Notes: generated by a model not told the origin, from the sequence alone. 64,000 bases of DNA from Pseudonocardia broussonetiae (GCF_013155125.1 NZ_CP053564.1:503501-567500); one strand, 5' to 3'. Counted from the first letter of the stretch, positions 1 through 7,936 are shown. A program made the numbers and translations.

Positions 1-1
1 G

Positions 2-1024
2 CTCGCGCTGGTGTGGTCGCGCGAGGACCAGCTGGGCGTCGGCGCCGGGCTGGCCGTCATCGCGGTGGCGCTGGGCCTGTCGGTGGTCACCGAGCGGCTC
101 GTGGAGCTCGCGAGGGACCCGTTCCGGGTGGGAGTGGCCGGGCTCGCGGTCGTCCTGGCCGTCACGGGGTGCTGGCAGTTCGTGGCCGTCTCCCGCACCA
201 CCTCCGACGCCGTCGTGGGCAGCGACCTGCACCCGGGCGCCGTGGGCGGCGACGTGCCGCTCGCCGACCTGCTGCCCGCACCCGCCGGCGTCACCGAGGA
301 CTGGGTGCGCCTGGAGCAGTGGGACTGCGCCCCGCTGCGCGGCATCGCGTGGGACGCGTGCCGGCTCCCCGTCGAGGACGAGCCGGAGCGGCGGATCGTG
401 CTGGTCGGCGACTCGCACGTGCAGCAGCTCGCGGGCGCGCTCGTCCCGATCGCCGAGCGCTCGGGCTGGCAGCTCATCTCGATGGTGCTCGGCGCCTGCC
501 CGTACTCGACGGCGTCGGAGGTCGACAAGGGCGCGGGCGAGCAGGCCTGCCTCGACTGGAACGAGGCCGCCGCCGCCGAGATCGCCGACCTGCGACCCGA
601 CGCGGTCGTCACCCTGGCCAGCCGCGACGTCCGCCCCGGCCTCACCGAGCAGACCCCCGTCGGCTTCGTGGAGCGCTGGCGCCAGCTCGACGACCTCGGC
701 ATCCCGGTCCTCGCCGTGCGCGACAACCCCCGCTTCGACTACTCCCCCGCCGACTGCATCCAGCAGCTCGGGCGCGGCAGCGTCGTGTGCGGAGTGGCCC
801 GCGAGGAGGTCTACTCCCCGGAGCCGCCCTACGCGCAGCTCGGCGACGTGCCGCCGAACGTCTCGTTCCTCGACATCGCCGACGCCGTCTGCGACGACGC
901 CCTGTGCCCCGCGGAGCGCGGCAACGTCCTGGTCTACATGGACGACAACCACCTCACCGCCACCTTCAGCACCTCGATGGCCCCGCTGCTGGAGGACCGG
1001 ATCCGCGGGTCGCTGGGCTGGTAG
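2..1024 (+). CDS. Acyltransferase-3 family membrane protein, C-terminal SGNH domain (5' truncated)
   Basis: The gene enters from the left edge with an open frame from base 2 and stops with TAG at 1022-1024, so only the last 340 residues are seen. The first 60 or so visible residues are hydrophobic and include two probable membrane spans. A periplasmic-type domain follows. GDSH, about residue 133 counted from the GTG at base 11, is the SGNH hydrolase nucleophile block, and DDNHLT near the end gives the catalytic Asp-His. This fits the C-terminal half of OafA/YrhL-type O-acyltransferases, which acetylate surface polysaccharides or glycolipids. The acyltransferase-3 membrane domain would lie outside the window, so that assignment is inference. 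The substrate cannot be read from the sequence. Confidence 0.8.
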   Translation, partial: LALVWSREDQLGVGAGLAVIAVALGLSVVTERLVELARDPFRVGVAGLAVVLAVTGCWQFVAVSRTTSDAVVGSDLHPGAVGGDVPLADLLPAPAGVTEDWVRLEQWDCAPLRGIAWDACRLPVEDEPERRIVLVGDSHVQQLAGALVPIAERSGWQLISMVLGACPYSTASEVDKGAGEQACLDWNEAAAAEIADLRPDAVVTLASRDVRPGLTEQTPVGFVERWRQLDDLGIPVLAVRDNPRFDYSPADCIQQLGRGSVVCGVAREEVYSPEPPYAQLGDVPPNVSFLDIADAVCDDALCPAERGNVLVYMDDNHLTATFSTSMAPLLEDRIRGSLGW

Positions 1025-1043
1025 GTCCCGCTACGGTCACCCC

Positions 1044-1673
1044 GTGGACGACCGGACCGACGAGCTGCGCCACGCCCACGACTCGCTCGCGGAGCTCTAC
1101 GCCGAGCTGTTGCACTCGGTCGTCGACGAGATCCCGCAGGACCGGGCGGTGCTCGCGCTGTTCCACGAGCTGCTCGACGGGCGCACGCAGGTCGCGGACA
1201 TCGGGTGCGGGACGGGGCGGATGGCGGGCCACCTCGCCCGGCTCGGGCTGGAGCCGCGCGGCGTCGACCTCTCCCCGGAGATGGTGCGCGTGGCCCGTCG
1301 CGACCACCCCGGCATCCCGTTCGAGGTCGGTGACCTGCGCCGGCTCCCCTACGCCGACGGCGAGCTCGCGGGCGCGCTGTGCTGGTACTCGCTCATGTAC
1401 CTGCCGCCCGAGGAGCGGGAGCGCGCGTTCGGGGAGGTGGCGCGCGTCGTGCGACCGGGCGGCGTCGTCGCGGTCGCCTTCAAGATGGGCGACGACGCGC
1501 ACCGGCGCGGCGGGGCGGCCGTCGGCGTCGCGTTCGACATCTGGTGGCTCTCGATGGCGGAGGTCGAGCGCCGCCTCGCCGACGCCGGGTTCCGGGTCGT
1601 CTTCACGGCCACCCGGCCGGCGCGGCCCGACGAGCCGCAGCCGCAGGGCTACGTGGTGGCGGAGCGAACCTGA
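1044..1673 (+). CDS. Class I SAM-dependent methyltransferase
   Basis: This 209-residue protein has a Rossmann methyltransferase core. Motif I is ADIGCGTGRM (residues 51-60), followed by GVDLSPEMV, whose acidic residue would bind the SAM ribose. Post-motif blocks GDLRRLPYADGEL and VRPGGVVAVAF follow. The start is GTG 1044, 19 bases after the upstream stop. The methyl acceptor is unknown, and similarity is only to generic UbiE/Methyltransf_11 type enzymes. Its TGA stop is the first of five evenly spaced TGAGCC units that lead into the next gene, so the gene end and the next control region overlap. Confidence 0.8.
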   Translation: MDDRTDELRHAHDSLAELYAELLHSVVDEIPQDRAVLALFHELLDGRTQVADIGCGTGRMAGHLARLGLEPRGVDLSPEMVRVARRDHPGIPFEVGDLRRLPYADGELAGALCWYSLMYLPPEERERAFGEVARVVRPGGVVAVAFKMGDDAHRRGGAAVGVAFDIWWLSMAEVERRLADAGFRVVFTATRPARPDEPQPQGYVVAERT

Positions 1674-1720
1674 GCCACCCTTGAGCCATTTCTGAGCCAC
1701 GCCTGAGCCGTTTCTGAGCC
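1671..1720. repeat. Five TGAGCC iterons at exact 11-bp spacing
   Basis: TGAGCC occurs at 1671, 1682, 1693, 1704 and 1715, always 11 bases apart. The intervening bases are variable but often pyrimidine-rich. The first copy contains the stop codon of the methyltransferase. One copy per helical turn would put all copies on one face of the DNA. Ribbon-helix-helix repressors of the omega/ParG/CopG kind bind short tandem repeats, and the next gene encodes such a domain, so these are candidate operator iterons (inference). Confidence 0.7.
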
Positions 1721-1722
1721 AG

Positions 1723-1773
1723 AGTGGTGCCGTAGTTCTTGCTAGTGGCACCGTGTTGTGCCACAGTGGTGCC
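1723..1773. promoter_or_regulatory. Operator-like AGTGGYRCC triplet with dyad, upstream of the RHH gene
   Basis: The nonamer AGTGGTGCC is at 1723-1731 and 1765-1773, and AGTGGCACC is at 1744-1752; all starts are 21 bases apart. Within the set GTGGCAC (1745-1751) and GTGCCAC (1758-1764) form a perfect inverted repeat with a 6-base spacer. The last nonamer touches the ATG at 1774, leaving no room for a normal Shine-Dalgarno sequence. A repressor bound here would cover the start, which suggests autoregulation. Confidence 0.6.
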
Positions 1774-2280
1774 ATGGACCTGACCCCGTACGTGGCCTCC
1801 CTCGGCCGCGAGCTGCTGACCGCCGTCGAGGCGGGCGGCGAGGACGCCGGCGCGGTGATCGACCGGCTCACGGCGTCGATGGAGTCGGCGATCCGGCTCG
1901 CGCTGCTGGAGGCGCTGTCGGCCGCCGCGGACGAGATCACCCGCGAGCTCGCCCCCGGCGCGGTCCAGGTGCAGCTGCGCGGGCGTGACCCGCGGTTCGT
2001 CGTGACGCCGCCGCCCGCGGAGCAGCCGCCCCCGCAGGCCCCGGCCGCAGACGACGCCCCGGCCGACGACCTGGAGGACGGCCCGGCCGTGCGCGTCAAC
2101 CTCCGCCTCCCCGAGCAGCTCAAGGCCGCGTTCGAGGAGGCCGCCGGGCGGGAGGGCCGCTCGCTCAACGCCTGGCTCGTCCGGGCCGGCTCGACCGCGC
2201 TGCGGGCCCCGCAGCGCGACCCGGCCCCCACGAGCCGCACGGCCCGCGGCTCCCAGCGCTACACCGGCTGGGCGCGCTAG
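1774..2280 (+). CDS. Ribbon-helix-helix (HicB/Arc-like) DNA-binding regulator
   Basis: The 168-residue protein has a helical N-terminal half, a Pro/Ala-rich linker, and a C-terminal ribbon-helix-helix domain at about residues 105-145. There a strand VRVNLRLP is followed by LKAAFEEAAGREGRSLNAWL. That layout resembles actinobacterial proteins annotated as HicB-family antitoxins, but no HicA toxin gene adjoins it. The DUF4097 and ABC exporter genes follow instead, so I read it as a transcriptional regulator of this operon. The start could be ATG 1774 or the in-frame GTG 1753. Neither has a clear ribosome site, so leaderless translation is possible. The two repeat arrays just upstream are its likely targets. 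Confidence 0.75.
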   Translation: MDLTPYVASLGRELLTAVEAGGEDAGAVIDRLTASMESAIRLALLEALSAAADEITRELAPGAVQVQLRGRDPRFVVTPPPAEQPPPQAPAADDAPADDLEDGPAVRVNLRLPEQLKAAFEEAAGREGRSLNAWLVRAGSTALRAPQRDPAPTSRTARGSQRYTGWAR

Positions 2281-2335
2281 CGCCGAGCCCACCACCAGCA
2301 CGAACGTCGACGCGACACCCTCCGAGGGGACAGCC

Positions 2336-3184
2336 ATGCCTGTTTTCGCCACACCAGGACCGATCTCCGCGACCATCGAGCTCGCCGCCGGCGACGTCCA
2401 GATCGTCGCGACCGACCGCACCGACACCTCCGTCGAGGTGGGCCCGACCGACGCGTCCGACGACTCCGACGTGACGGCCGCGCGGCAGACCCGCGTCGAG
2501 TACGCCGACGGCGTGCTCACCGTCCGCGGCCCGCGGGGCCGGGCGCTGGACTTCTCGAGGAAGTCGCGCTCGGTGCACGTCCTCGTCGAGCTCCCCACCG
2601 GCTCGCAGGTGCACGCCACCCTGTCGGCCGCCGACGTCCGCAGCACCGGTGTGCTCGCGCAGTGCCGGCTGTCGGCGTCGGTCGGGCACTTCCGCCTCGA
2701 CCGGACCGGCCCGCTGCGCCTGCGCACCTCCGGGGGCCACGTCTCGGTGGAGGCGGTCGACGGCGACGCCGAGGTCACGACCGGCAGCGGACGGGTGCGG
2801 ATCGGCGGGGTCACCGGCACCGCGGTCGTCGAGAACTCCAACGGCGACACCGAGATCGGCACCGTCGACGGGGACCTGCGGGTGCGCTCGGCCAACGGCG
2901 ACATCGGCGTCGACCGCGCCGGCGCCCGGGTCGAGGCCCGGACGTCCAACGGCAGCATCCGCGTCGGCGAGGCCGTGCGCGACGCCGTCAGCCTGCAGAC
3001 CGCCAGCGGCGACCTCGAGATCGGCGTCGCCGACGGCACCACCGCCTGGCTCGACCTCACGACCGGCCACGGGCGCGTGGTCAACGAGCTCGACGACACC
3101 GGCCGCGCCCCGGACCCGTCCGCCCGGACCGTCGAGGTCCGCGCGCGGACCTCCTTCGGCGACATCACCGTCCACCGTTCCTGA
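2336..3184 (+). CDS. DUF4097-family beta-strand repeat protein
   Basis: This 282-residue protein has no signal peptide or membrane segment. Short repeated beta-strand units such as VENSNGDTEIGTVDGDLRVR and RTSNGSIRVGEAV run through residues 90-280. This is the DUF4097 (putative adhesin) solenoid pattern of Ser/Asn-Gly-Asp turns. A good ribosome site (GAGGGGA) precedes ATG 2336. It lies 55 bases after the RHH gene and 19 bases before the ABC ATPase gene. This suggests one operon in which it might act as a cytoplasmic accessory or sensor of the exporter. The molecular role of the family is not known. Confidence 0.75.
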   Translation: MPVFATPGPISATIELAAGDVQIVATDRTDTSVEVGPTDASDDSDVTAARQTRVEYADGVLTVRGPRGRALDFSRKSRSVHVLVELPTGSQVHATLSAADVRSTGVLAQCRLSASVGHFRLDRTGPLRLRTSGGHVSVEAVDGDAEVTTGSGRVRIGGVTGTAVVENSNGDTEIGTVDGDLRVRSANGDIGVDRAGARVEARTSNGSIRVGEAVRDAVSLQTASGDLEIGVADGTTAWLDLTTGHGRVVNELDDTGRAPDPSARTVEVRARTSFGDITVHRS

Positions 3185-3203
3185 CTCCCGGAGGAGACCA
3201 GCG

Positions 3204-4139
3204 ATGACCGCACCAGCCATCACCGCGAGCGGGCTGCGCCGCTCGTTCGGCGACCGCGTCGTGCTCGACGGGATCGACCTCGACGTGCCCCGCGGCAGCG
3301 TCCTCGCCCTGCTCGGCGCCAACGGCGCCGGCAAGACCACCGTCGTGAAGATCCTCTCGACGCTGATCCGCGCCGACGCCGGCAGCGCCCGGATCGCGGG
3401 CCACGACCTCGACGCCGAGCCCGGGGCGGTCCGCGCCGCGATCGGCGTGACCGGCCAGTTCTCGGCGGTCGACGACCTGCTCACCGGCCACGAGAACCTC
3501 GTCCTCATGGCCGACCTGCACCACCTCGGCCGCGCGGAGGGGCGGCGCCGGGTCGCCGAGCTGCTCGAGCGCTTCGACCTCGTCGACGCCGCCGGGAAGC
3601 CCGCCTCGACGTACTCGGGCGGGATGCGGCGCCGGCTCGACCTCGCGATGACCCTCGTCGGCACGCCGCAGGTGATCTTCCTCGACGAGCCCACCACCGG
3701 GCTCGACCCGCGCAGCCGCCGCGCGATGTGGGACGTCGTGCGGGGGCTCGTGGCCGACGGCGTCACGATCCTGCTCACCACCCAGTACCTGGAGGAGGCC
3801 GACGAGCTCGCCGACCGGATCGCCGTGCTCGACGGCGGCCGCATCGTCGCCGAGGGCACCTCCGACGAGCTCAAGCGGCGCATCCCCGGCGGCCACGTCC
3901 TGCTGCGCTTCACCGACGCCCGCCACCTCGACGCCGCCGCGCGCGTCGTCGGCCCGTCCTCGCGCGAGGGCGACGCGCTCGCCCTGCGCGTCCCCCACGA
4001 CGGCGACGTCCGGTCGCTGAAGGCGCTGCTCGACCGGCTCGACGGGAACGGCGTCGCCGTCGACGCGCTGAGCACGCACACCCCGGACCTCGACGACGTG
4101 TTCCTGTCCCTCACCGACCGGAAGGCGGCTGCCCGATGA
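3204..4139 (+). CDS. ABC transporter ATP-binding protein, DrrA-type drug exporter
   Basis: The 311-residue ATPase has Walker A GANGAGKT (38-45), signature YSGGMRRRLDLA (about 135), Walker B VIFLDEPTTGLDP and a switch-region QYLEEADELADR. The C-terminal extension of some 90 residues ending in TPDLDDVFLSLTDR is typical of daunorubicin-resistance (DrrA/CcmA-like) subunits. ATG 3204 follows a strong GGAGGAG site. Its stop overlaps the permease start (ATGA at 4136-4139), so translation of the two subunits is coupled. It would power ABC-2-type efflux of a hydrophobic compound; the substrate is unknown. Confidence 0.9.
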   Translation: MTAPAITASGLRRSFGDRVVLDGIDLDVPRGSVLALLGANGAGKTTVVKILSTLIRADAGSARIAGHDLDAEPGAVRAAIGVTGQFSAVDDLLTGHENLVLMADLHHLGRAEGRRRVAELLERFDLVDAAGKPASTYSGGMRRRLDLAMTLVGTPQVIFLDEPTTGLDPRSRRAMWDVVRGLVADGVTILLTTQYLEEADELADRIAVLDGGRIVAEGTSDELKRRIPGGHVLLRFTDARHLDAAARVVGPSSREGDALALRVPHDGDVRSLKALLDRLDGNGVAVDALSTHTPDLDDVFLSLTDRKAAAR

Positions 4140-4918
4140 GCACCGCGTCCCTCGCCCTGACCGACTCGGCGACGATGGTGCGCCGCGACCTCCGGCGGAT
4201 GGTCCGCTACCCGTCGCTGACGTTCCAGCTCCTCGTCATGCCGGTGGTCTTCCTGCTGCTGTTCGTCTACGTCCTGGGCGGCACGCTCGGCGCCGGGCTC
4301 GGCGGCGGCCGCGCGGAGTACGTCGCGTACGTGACGCCGGCGATCCTGCTCATGGCGATCACCGCCGCCGTCCAGGGCACCTCGATCTCGGTCGCCATGG
4401 ACATGACCGGCGGCATCGTCGACCGGCTCCGCACGATGGCGATCGCCCGCGCCTCCATCCTGACCGGGCACGTCGTCGGCAGCCTGGTGCAGACGATGCT
4501 CAGCGTCGCCGCCGTGCTCGGGGTGGCCGTGCTCATCGGGTTCCGGCCGTCCGCGGGGCCCGGGCACTGGCTCGCCCTCGTCGGGTTCCTCGCCCTGATG
4601 TCGCTCGCGTTCATCTGGCTGTCGGTCGCGCTCGGCCTGGCCAGCAGGACGGTGGAGTCGGCGAGCAACGTCGGCCTGCCGCTGGTCCTGCTGCCGTTCC
4701 TGGGCAGCGGGTTCGTCCCGACCGACTCGATGCCCGCCGGACTGCGCTGGTTCGCCGAGCACCAGCCGTTCACGCCGCTCATCGAGACCGTCCGCGGCCT
4801 CCTGGCGGGCACGCCGTCGGGCGGCACCGCCGCGGTCGCCGTCGGGTGGTGCCTGGTCATCGCCCTCGGCGGCTTCGTCTGGTCGATCCGGCTCTTCGCC
4901 CGCGACTCCACCCGCTGA
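4136..4918 (+). CDS. ABC-2 type transporter permease, DrrB-like
   Basis: The 260-residue membrane protein has six probable spans: one around LTFQLLVMPVVFLLLFVYVL, four more through the centre, and a last one at AVAVGWCLVIALGGFVWSI. The segment ending EHQPFTPLIETVRGLL is conserved in ABC-2 permeases of the DrrB group. The start ATG overlaps the stop of the ATPase gene. Together they would form a two-subunit exporter. The gene end lies in a 17-bp tandem repeat that continues into the P450 leader. Confidence 0.88.
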   Translation: MSTASLALTDSATMVRRDLRRMVRYPSLTFQLLVMPVVFLLLFVYVLGGTLGAGLGGGRAEYVAYVTPAILLMAITAAVQGTSISVAMDMTGGIVDRLRTMAIARASILTGHVVGSLVQTMLSVAAVLGVAVLIGFRPSAGPGHWLALVGFLALMSLAFIWLSVALGLASRTVESASNVGLPLVLLPFLGSGFVPTDSMPAGLRWFAEHQPFTPLIETVRGLLAGTPSGGTAAVAVGWCLVIALGGFVWSIRLFARDSTR

Positions 4919-4953
4919 GGGACTCCACCCACTGAGGGACTCCACTTTCTGAG
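4904..4953. repeat. Three 17-bp tandem repeats spanning the permease stop
   Basis: GACTCCACCCGCTGAGG (4904-4920), GACTCCACCCACTGAGG (4921-4937) and a third diverged copy (4938-4953) lie in tandem. The first copy encodes the last permease residues and its stop. The third merges into the GAGAGGA ribosome site of the P450 gene. They look like slipped duplications of the gene end, though a regulatory role is possible. Confidence 0.7.
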
Positions 4954-4963
4954 AGGAACGACC

Positions 4964-6160
4964 GTGGACCACACCGTCACGACGATGCCGACCACCCGCC
5001 GTCCCGACCGCCCCTTCGACCCGCCCGAGGAGCTGCTCCGGGCCCGGGAGCACGGCCCGATCAGCCCGTACACCTTCCCCGGTGGGAAGCCCGGCTGGCT
5101 GGTCACCGGCTACGACCTGGTCCGGGCCGTCCTCGCCGACCCGCGGTTCAGCTCGCGCCGCGAGCTCATGCGCCACCCGACCATCGACTACGGCGACATC
5201 GAGGTCCCGCCGGCGCCGCCCGGCGAGTTCCTGCTCATGGACGAGCCGCAGCACGGGCGCTACCGCAAGCCCCTGGTCGGCCGGTTCACCGTGCGGCGGA
5301 TGCGCCTGCTCGCCGAGCGCGTCGAGCAGATCACCACGGAGCACCTGGACGCCATGGAGGCGGCCGGACCGCCCACCGACCTCGTGAGCGCGTTCGCGCG
5401 GCCCGTCCCCGCGGTCGTGATCTGCGAGCTGCTGGGGGTGCCGTACGAGGACCGCGGGTCGTTCCAGGAGCAGATCGACGCGTTCATGAACGGGGAGACC
5501 GACGACGAGGACCTGCTCGCGGCCTACACCGCCACGCAGGACTACCTCGCGGAGCTGGTGCGGACCAAGCGCGCGCACCCCACCGACGACGTGCTGAGCG
5601 AGCTGACGGGCACCGACCTCACCGACGAGGAGCTGCGCGGCGTCGCCCTGATCCTGCTGGCCGCCGGGCTCGACACCACGGCGAACATGCTGAGCCTGGG
5701 CACGTTCGCGCTGCTGAGCCACCCGGACCAGCTGGCCGCGCTGCGCGCCGACCCCGGGCTCGTCGACGGCGCCGTGGAGGAGCTGCTGCGCTACCTCAGC
5801 GTCGCGAAGACGTTCCTGCGGACGGCGCTGGAGGACGTCGAGCTGGGCGGTCGGACGATCGCGGCCGGCAGTACGGTGATCCTCTCCCACCACACCGCGA
5901 ACCGGGACCCGGAGCGCTTCGACGACCCCCACGTGCTCGACGTGCGGCGGCCCTACACCGGGCACGTGGCCTTCGGGCACGGCATCCAGCAGTGCCTGGG
6001 CCAGCAGCTGGCCCGGGTGGAGCTGCGGGTCGCCCTGCCCGCGCTGCTCGACCGCTTCCCCACCCTGCGCCTGGCCGTCCCGGCCGACGAGGTGGTGCTC
6101 CGCCCGGAGACCGCCGACATCTACGGGGTCACGCGCCTCCCGGTCACCTGGGACGCGTGA
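4964..6160 (+). CDS. Cytochrome P450
   Basis: This 398-residue soluble P450 carries all class-defining elements. The I-helix is AGLDTTANM (about 233), with Thr for oxygen activation. EELLRY (about 271) contains the ExxR pair. The heme loop is FGHGIQQCLGQQLAR (about 335), with the axial Cys near 342. Size and sequence type are like bacterial CYP105/CYP107-group hydroxylases. GTG 4964 is chosen because GAGAGGA lies 7 bases upstream; ATG 4985 is the alternative. It follows the ABC exporter by 45 bases and is probably co-transcribed, so it may modify the exported compound. No ferredoxin gene is adjacent. Confidence 0.92.
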   Translation: MDHTVTTMPTTRRPDRPFDPPEELLRAREHGPISPYTFPGGKPGWLVTGYDLVRAVLADPRFSSRRELMRHPTIDYGDIEVPPAPPGEFLLMDEPQHGRYRKPLVGRFTVRRMRLLAERVEQITTEHLDAMEAAGPPTDLVSAFARPVPAVVICELLGVPYEDRGSFQEQIDAFMNGETDDEDLLAAYTATQDYLAELVRTKRAHPTDDVLSELTGTDLTDEELRGVALILLAAGLDTTANMLSLGTFALLSHPDQLAALRADPGLVDGAVEELLRYLSVAKTFLRTALEDVELGGRTIAAGSTVILSHHTANRDPERFDDPHVLDVRRPYTGHVAFGHGIQQCLGQQLARVELRVALPALLDRFPTLRLAVPADEVVLRPETADIYGVTRLPVTWDA

Positions 6161-6167
6161 GCCGCGG

Positions 6168-7133
6168 TCACGTCGGCCACGGCGTGCTCCACCTCCCGGA
6201 CCCGCCGTGCTCCCGCCCCGGCGCGGCGGGCGACCAGGCGATCCGCGGGTGGTCGTGGCGGATGATCGCGATCGGGCAGTCGCCGCGGTGCAGGGCGGCC
6301 CGGCCGACGGGGCCGAGCGCCGTCCCGAGCAGGCGTCCCCGTCCGCTGGTCCCGACGACGAGCAGGGCCGCCCCGCGCGACCGGCTGACGAGGGCGTGCT
6401 CGGGGTCGCCGCAGACCAGCGCACCGTGCACCGGGACGTCGGGGAACGCGGGCTCCCAGCGGTCGAGCGCGCGCTCCAGGGTGCCGCGCGCCAGCGCCTC
6501 GGCCGTCGAGCGGGGGGCGGCGACGCCCTCCAGGTCGGCGGGCGGGTCCGGCGTCCAGGCGTGCACGGCGAACAGCGGCACGCCGCGCCGGCGGGCGGCC
6601 CGGAAGCCGAACCCGACCGCGGCCGCGGACGACTCCGACGCGTCGACGCCCACGACGACGCGGGGCGGGGACGGGTCGGGGACGCCCTCGCCGCGCGGCG
6701 CTCCGATGACGACCACCGGGCACCGCGCCTGCACGGACACCCGCACCGGGACCGACCGGCCGAGCAGGCCCCGCAGGCCGCCCGGTCCCGGGCGGCCCAG
6801 GACGAGCAGGCAGGCCCCGCGGGCCGCGTCGAGCAGGGCCCGCGCCGGCGCGCCGAGCAGCAGCGCCGTCGACACCTCCCCGTCCGACGCCACGGCACGG
6901 GCGCGCGCCACGGCCCCCGCCAGCGCCTCCTCCGCCTCCTCGCGGGCGGCCACGAGGCCGTCGACCGGTGGCAGGACGCCGCAGGGGTCGGCGCACAGCG
7001 GCGGCTGGTAGGCGTGCACGAGGTGCAGCGGGCACCCGCGGGACGCCGCCTCGGCGCTCGCCCACTCCACGGCCGGGTCGGAGGTGCCCGCGCCGCCGAT
7101 CCCGACGACGACGGGGGCCCGGTCCGGCCTCAT
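6168..7133 (-). CDS. Tandem-domain universal stress protein
   Basis: The 321-residue protein contains two UspA domains (about 5-140 and 150-300). Each starts with a beta strand, as in APVVVGIGGAG and RVVVGVDASE, and ends in the nucleotide-binding loop region, best seen as VGTSGRGRLLG in the second. Actinobacterial proteins of this type bind ATP and are induced under dormancy or low oxygen. The start ATG 7133 overlaps the TGA of the DUF3040 gene (ATGA), so the two are translationally coupled. It converges with the P450 gene, with 7 bases between their stops. Confidence 0.88.
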   Translation of the reverse strand: MRPDRAPVVVGIGGAGTSDPAVEWASAEAASRGCPLHLVHAYQPPLCADPCGVLPPVDGLVAAREEAEEALAGAVARARAVASDGEVSTALLLGAPARALLDAARGACLLVLGRPGPGGLRGLLGRSVPVRVSVQARCPVVVIGAPRGEGVPDPSPPRVVVGVDASESSAAAVGFGFRAARRRGVPLFAVHAWTPDPPADLEGVAAPRSTAEALARGTLERALDRWEPAFPDVPVHGALVCGDPEHALVSRSRGAALLVVGTSGRGRLLGTALGPVGRAALHRGDCPIAIIRHDHPRIAWSPAAPGREHGGSGRWSTPWPT

Positions 7134-7408
7134 GACCGGCGCGGGCGGGTGGCCGAGGACCGCCACGCCCACCAGATCGAGCCGGTGGCGGCGGCGGTGC
7201 CCAGCGCCCCCGCGAGCGAGCCGGCGACCAGCAGCAGCGCGCCGACCAGCGCTCCGCAGACCAGGAGGATCTGCAGGCCCAGCCCGTCGAGGTGCCCGCG
7301 CCCGAGCTCCTCCGCGGACGTGGCGAACGACCGGGCGAACTCCGGATCGTCGGTCAGCATCCGGCGTTCGACGTCACGCAGCGTCTTCCACTCGCGGTCG
7401 CTGAGCAC
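7130..7408 (-). CDS. DUF3040 small membrane protein
   Basis: This 92-residue protein starts with LSDREWKTLRDVERRMLTDD, typical of DUF3040 proteins, whose N-terminus resembles a short amphipathic helix. One long hydrophobic stretch follows (about residues 44-80), probably two membrane spans. GTG 7408 is preceded by AGGAGG. It is the first gene of an operon with the universal stress gene. It faces the MarR gene across a palindromic control region, so MarR may regulate it. No molecular role is known for the family. Confidence 0.78.
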   Translation of the reverse strand: MLSDREWKTLRDVERRMLTDDPEFARSFATSAEELGRGHLDGLGLQILLVCGALVGALLLVAGSLAGALGTAAATGSIWWAWRSSATRPRRS

Positions 7409-7463
7409 GGCGCACCTCCTGGGGGGCGACCCGTCCGCCCGCACCGGACCGGGCGGCGAATTC

Positions 7464-7495
7464 CTATCGTAACGCGATACATCGCATCGCGATAG
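7464..7495. promoter_or_regulatory. Palindromic MarR-type operator between divergent genes
   Basis: CTATCG (7464-7469) and CGATAG (7490-7495) are inverted ends of a 32-base element. An inner dyad TATCG-5-CGATA lies at 7465-7479. The element is in the only intergenic space between DUF3040/usp (minus) and marR (plus), ending 9 bases before the marR GTG. MarR proteins normally bind such dyads in divergent promoters; the assignment is inferred from position and symmetry. Confidence 0.55.
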
Positions 7496-7504
7496 GGTCC
7501 AGGG

Positions 7505-7936
7505 GTGGCCGAGGGAGAGCTGACCAAGCGCGACTTCGAGGCGCTGGCCCGGTTCCGCTTCGGCATCCGCCGCTACCTGCGCTTCAGCGAGGAGACGGTG
7601 CGCAGCCACGGCGTGACCCCGCAGCACTACCAGCTGATGCTCGCGCTCAAGGGCTTCCCCGGGCGCGACTGGGCGACGGTGCGGGAGCTGGCCGAGCGTC
7701 TCCAGCTGCGCCACCACAGCGTCGTCGAGCTCGTCGACCGGGCGCAGGGCCAGGGGCTCGTGGAGCGCTCACCGCACCCCGACGACGCCCGCTCGGTGCG
7801 GGTGCTGCTCAGTGGCGAGGGCGAGCGGATCCTGGGCCGGCTCAGCGCGCTGCACCGCAACGAGCTGCGCCGCATGGACGACGTCCTCGCGCTGCCGACC
7901 TGGCAGGACGGGGACGGGGCCATCGACGGTCGCTAG
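7505..7936 (+). CDS. MarR-family transcriptional regulator
   Basis: This 143-residue protein has the winged-helix layout of MarR. Helices through TPQHYQLMLALKGFP are followed by the recognition region ELAERLQLRHHSVVELVDRAQ, the wing GLVERSPHPDDARSVRVLLS and a C-terminal dimerisation helix. The Asp-Asp-Arg wing signature (DDARSV) is well kept. GTG 7505 follows a palindrome. Divergence from the DUF3040 and usp operon suggests that it represses both itself and that operon. No inducer is evident. Confidence 0.88.
   Translation: MAEGELTKRDFEALARFRFGIRRYLRFSEETVRSHGVTPQHYQLMLALKGFPGRDWATVRELAERLQLRHHSVVELVDRAQGQGLVERSPHPDDARSVRVLLSGEGERILGRLSALHRNELRRMDDVLALPTWQDGDGAIDGR

Noticed and set aside
1774..2280. 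HicAB toxin-antitoxin pair
   Set aside because: Only a HicB-like RHH domain is present; no small HicA-type gene lies up- or downstream, and the neighbours are exporter genes.
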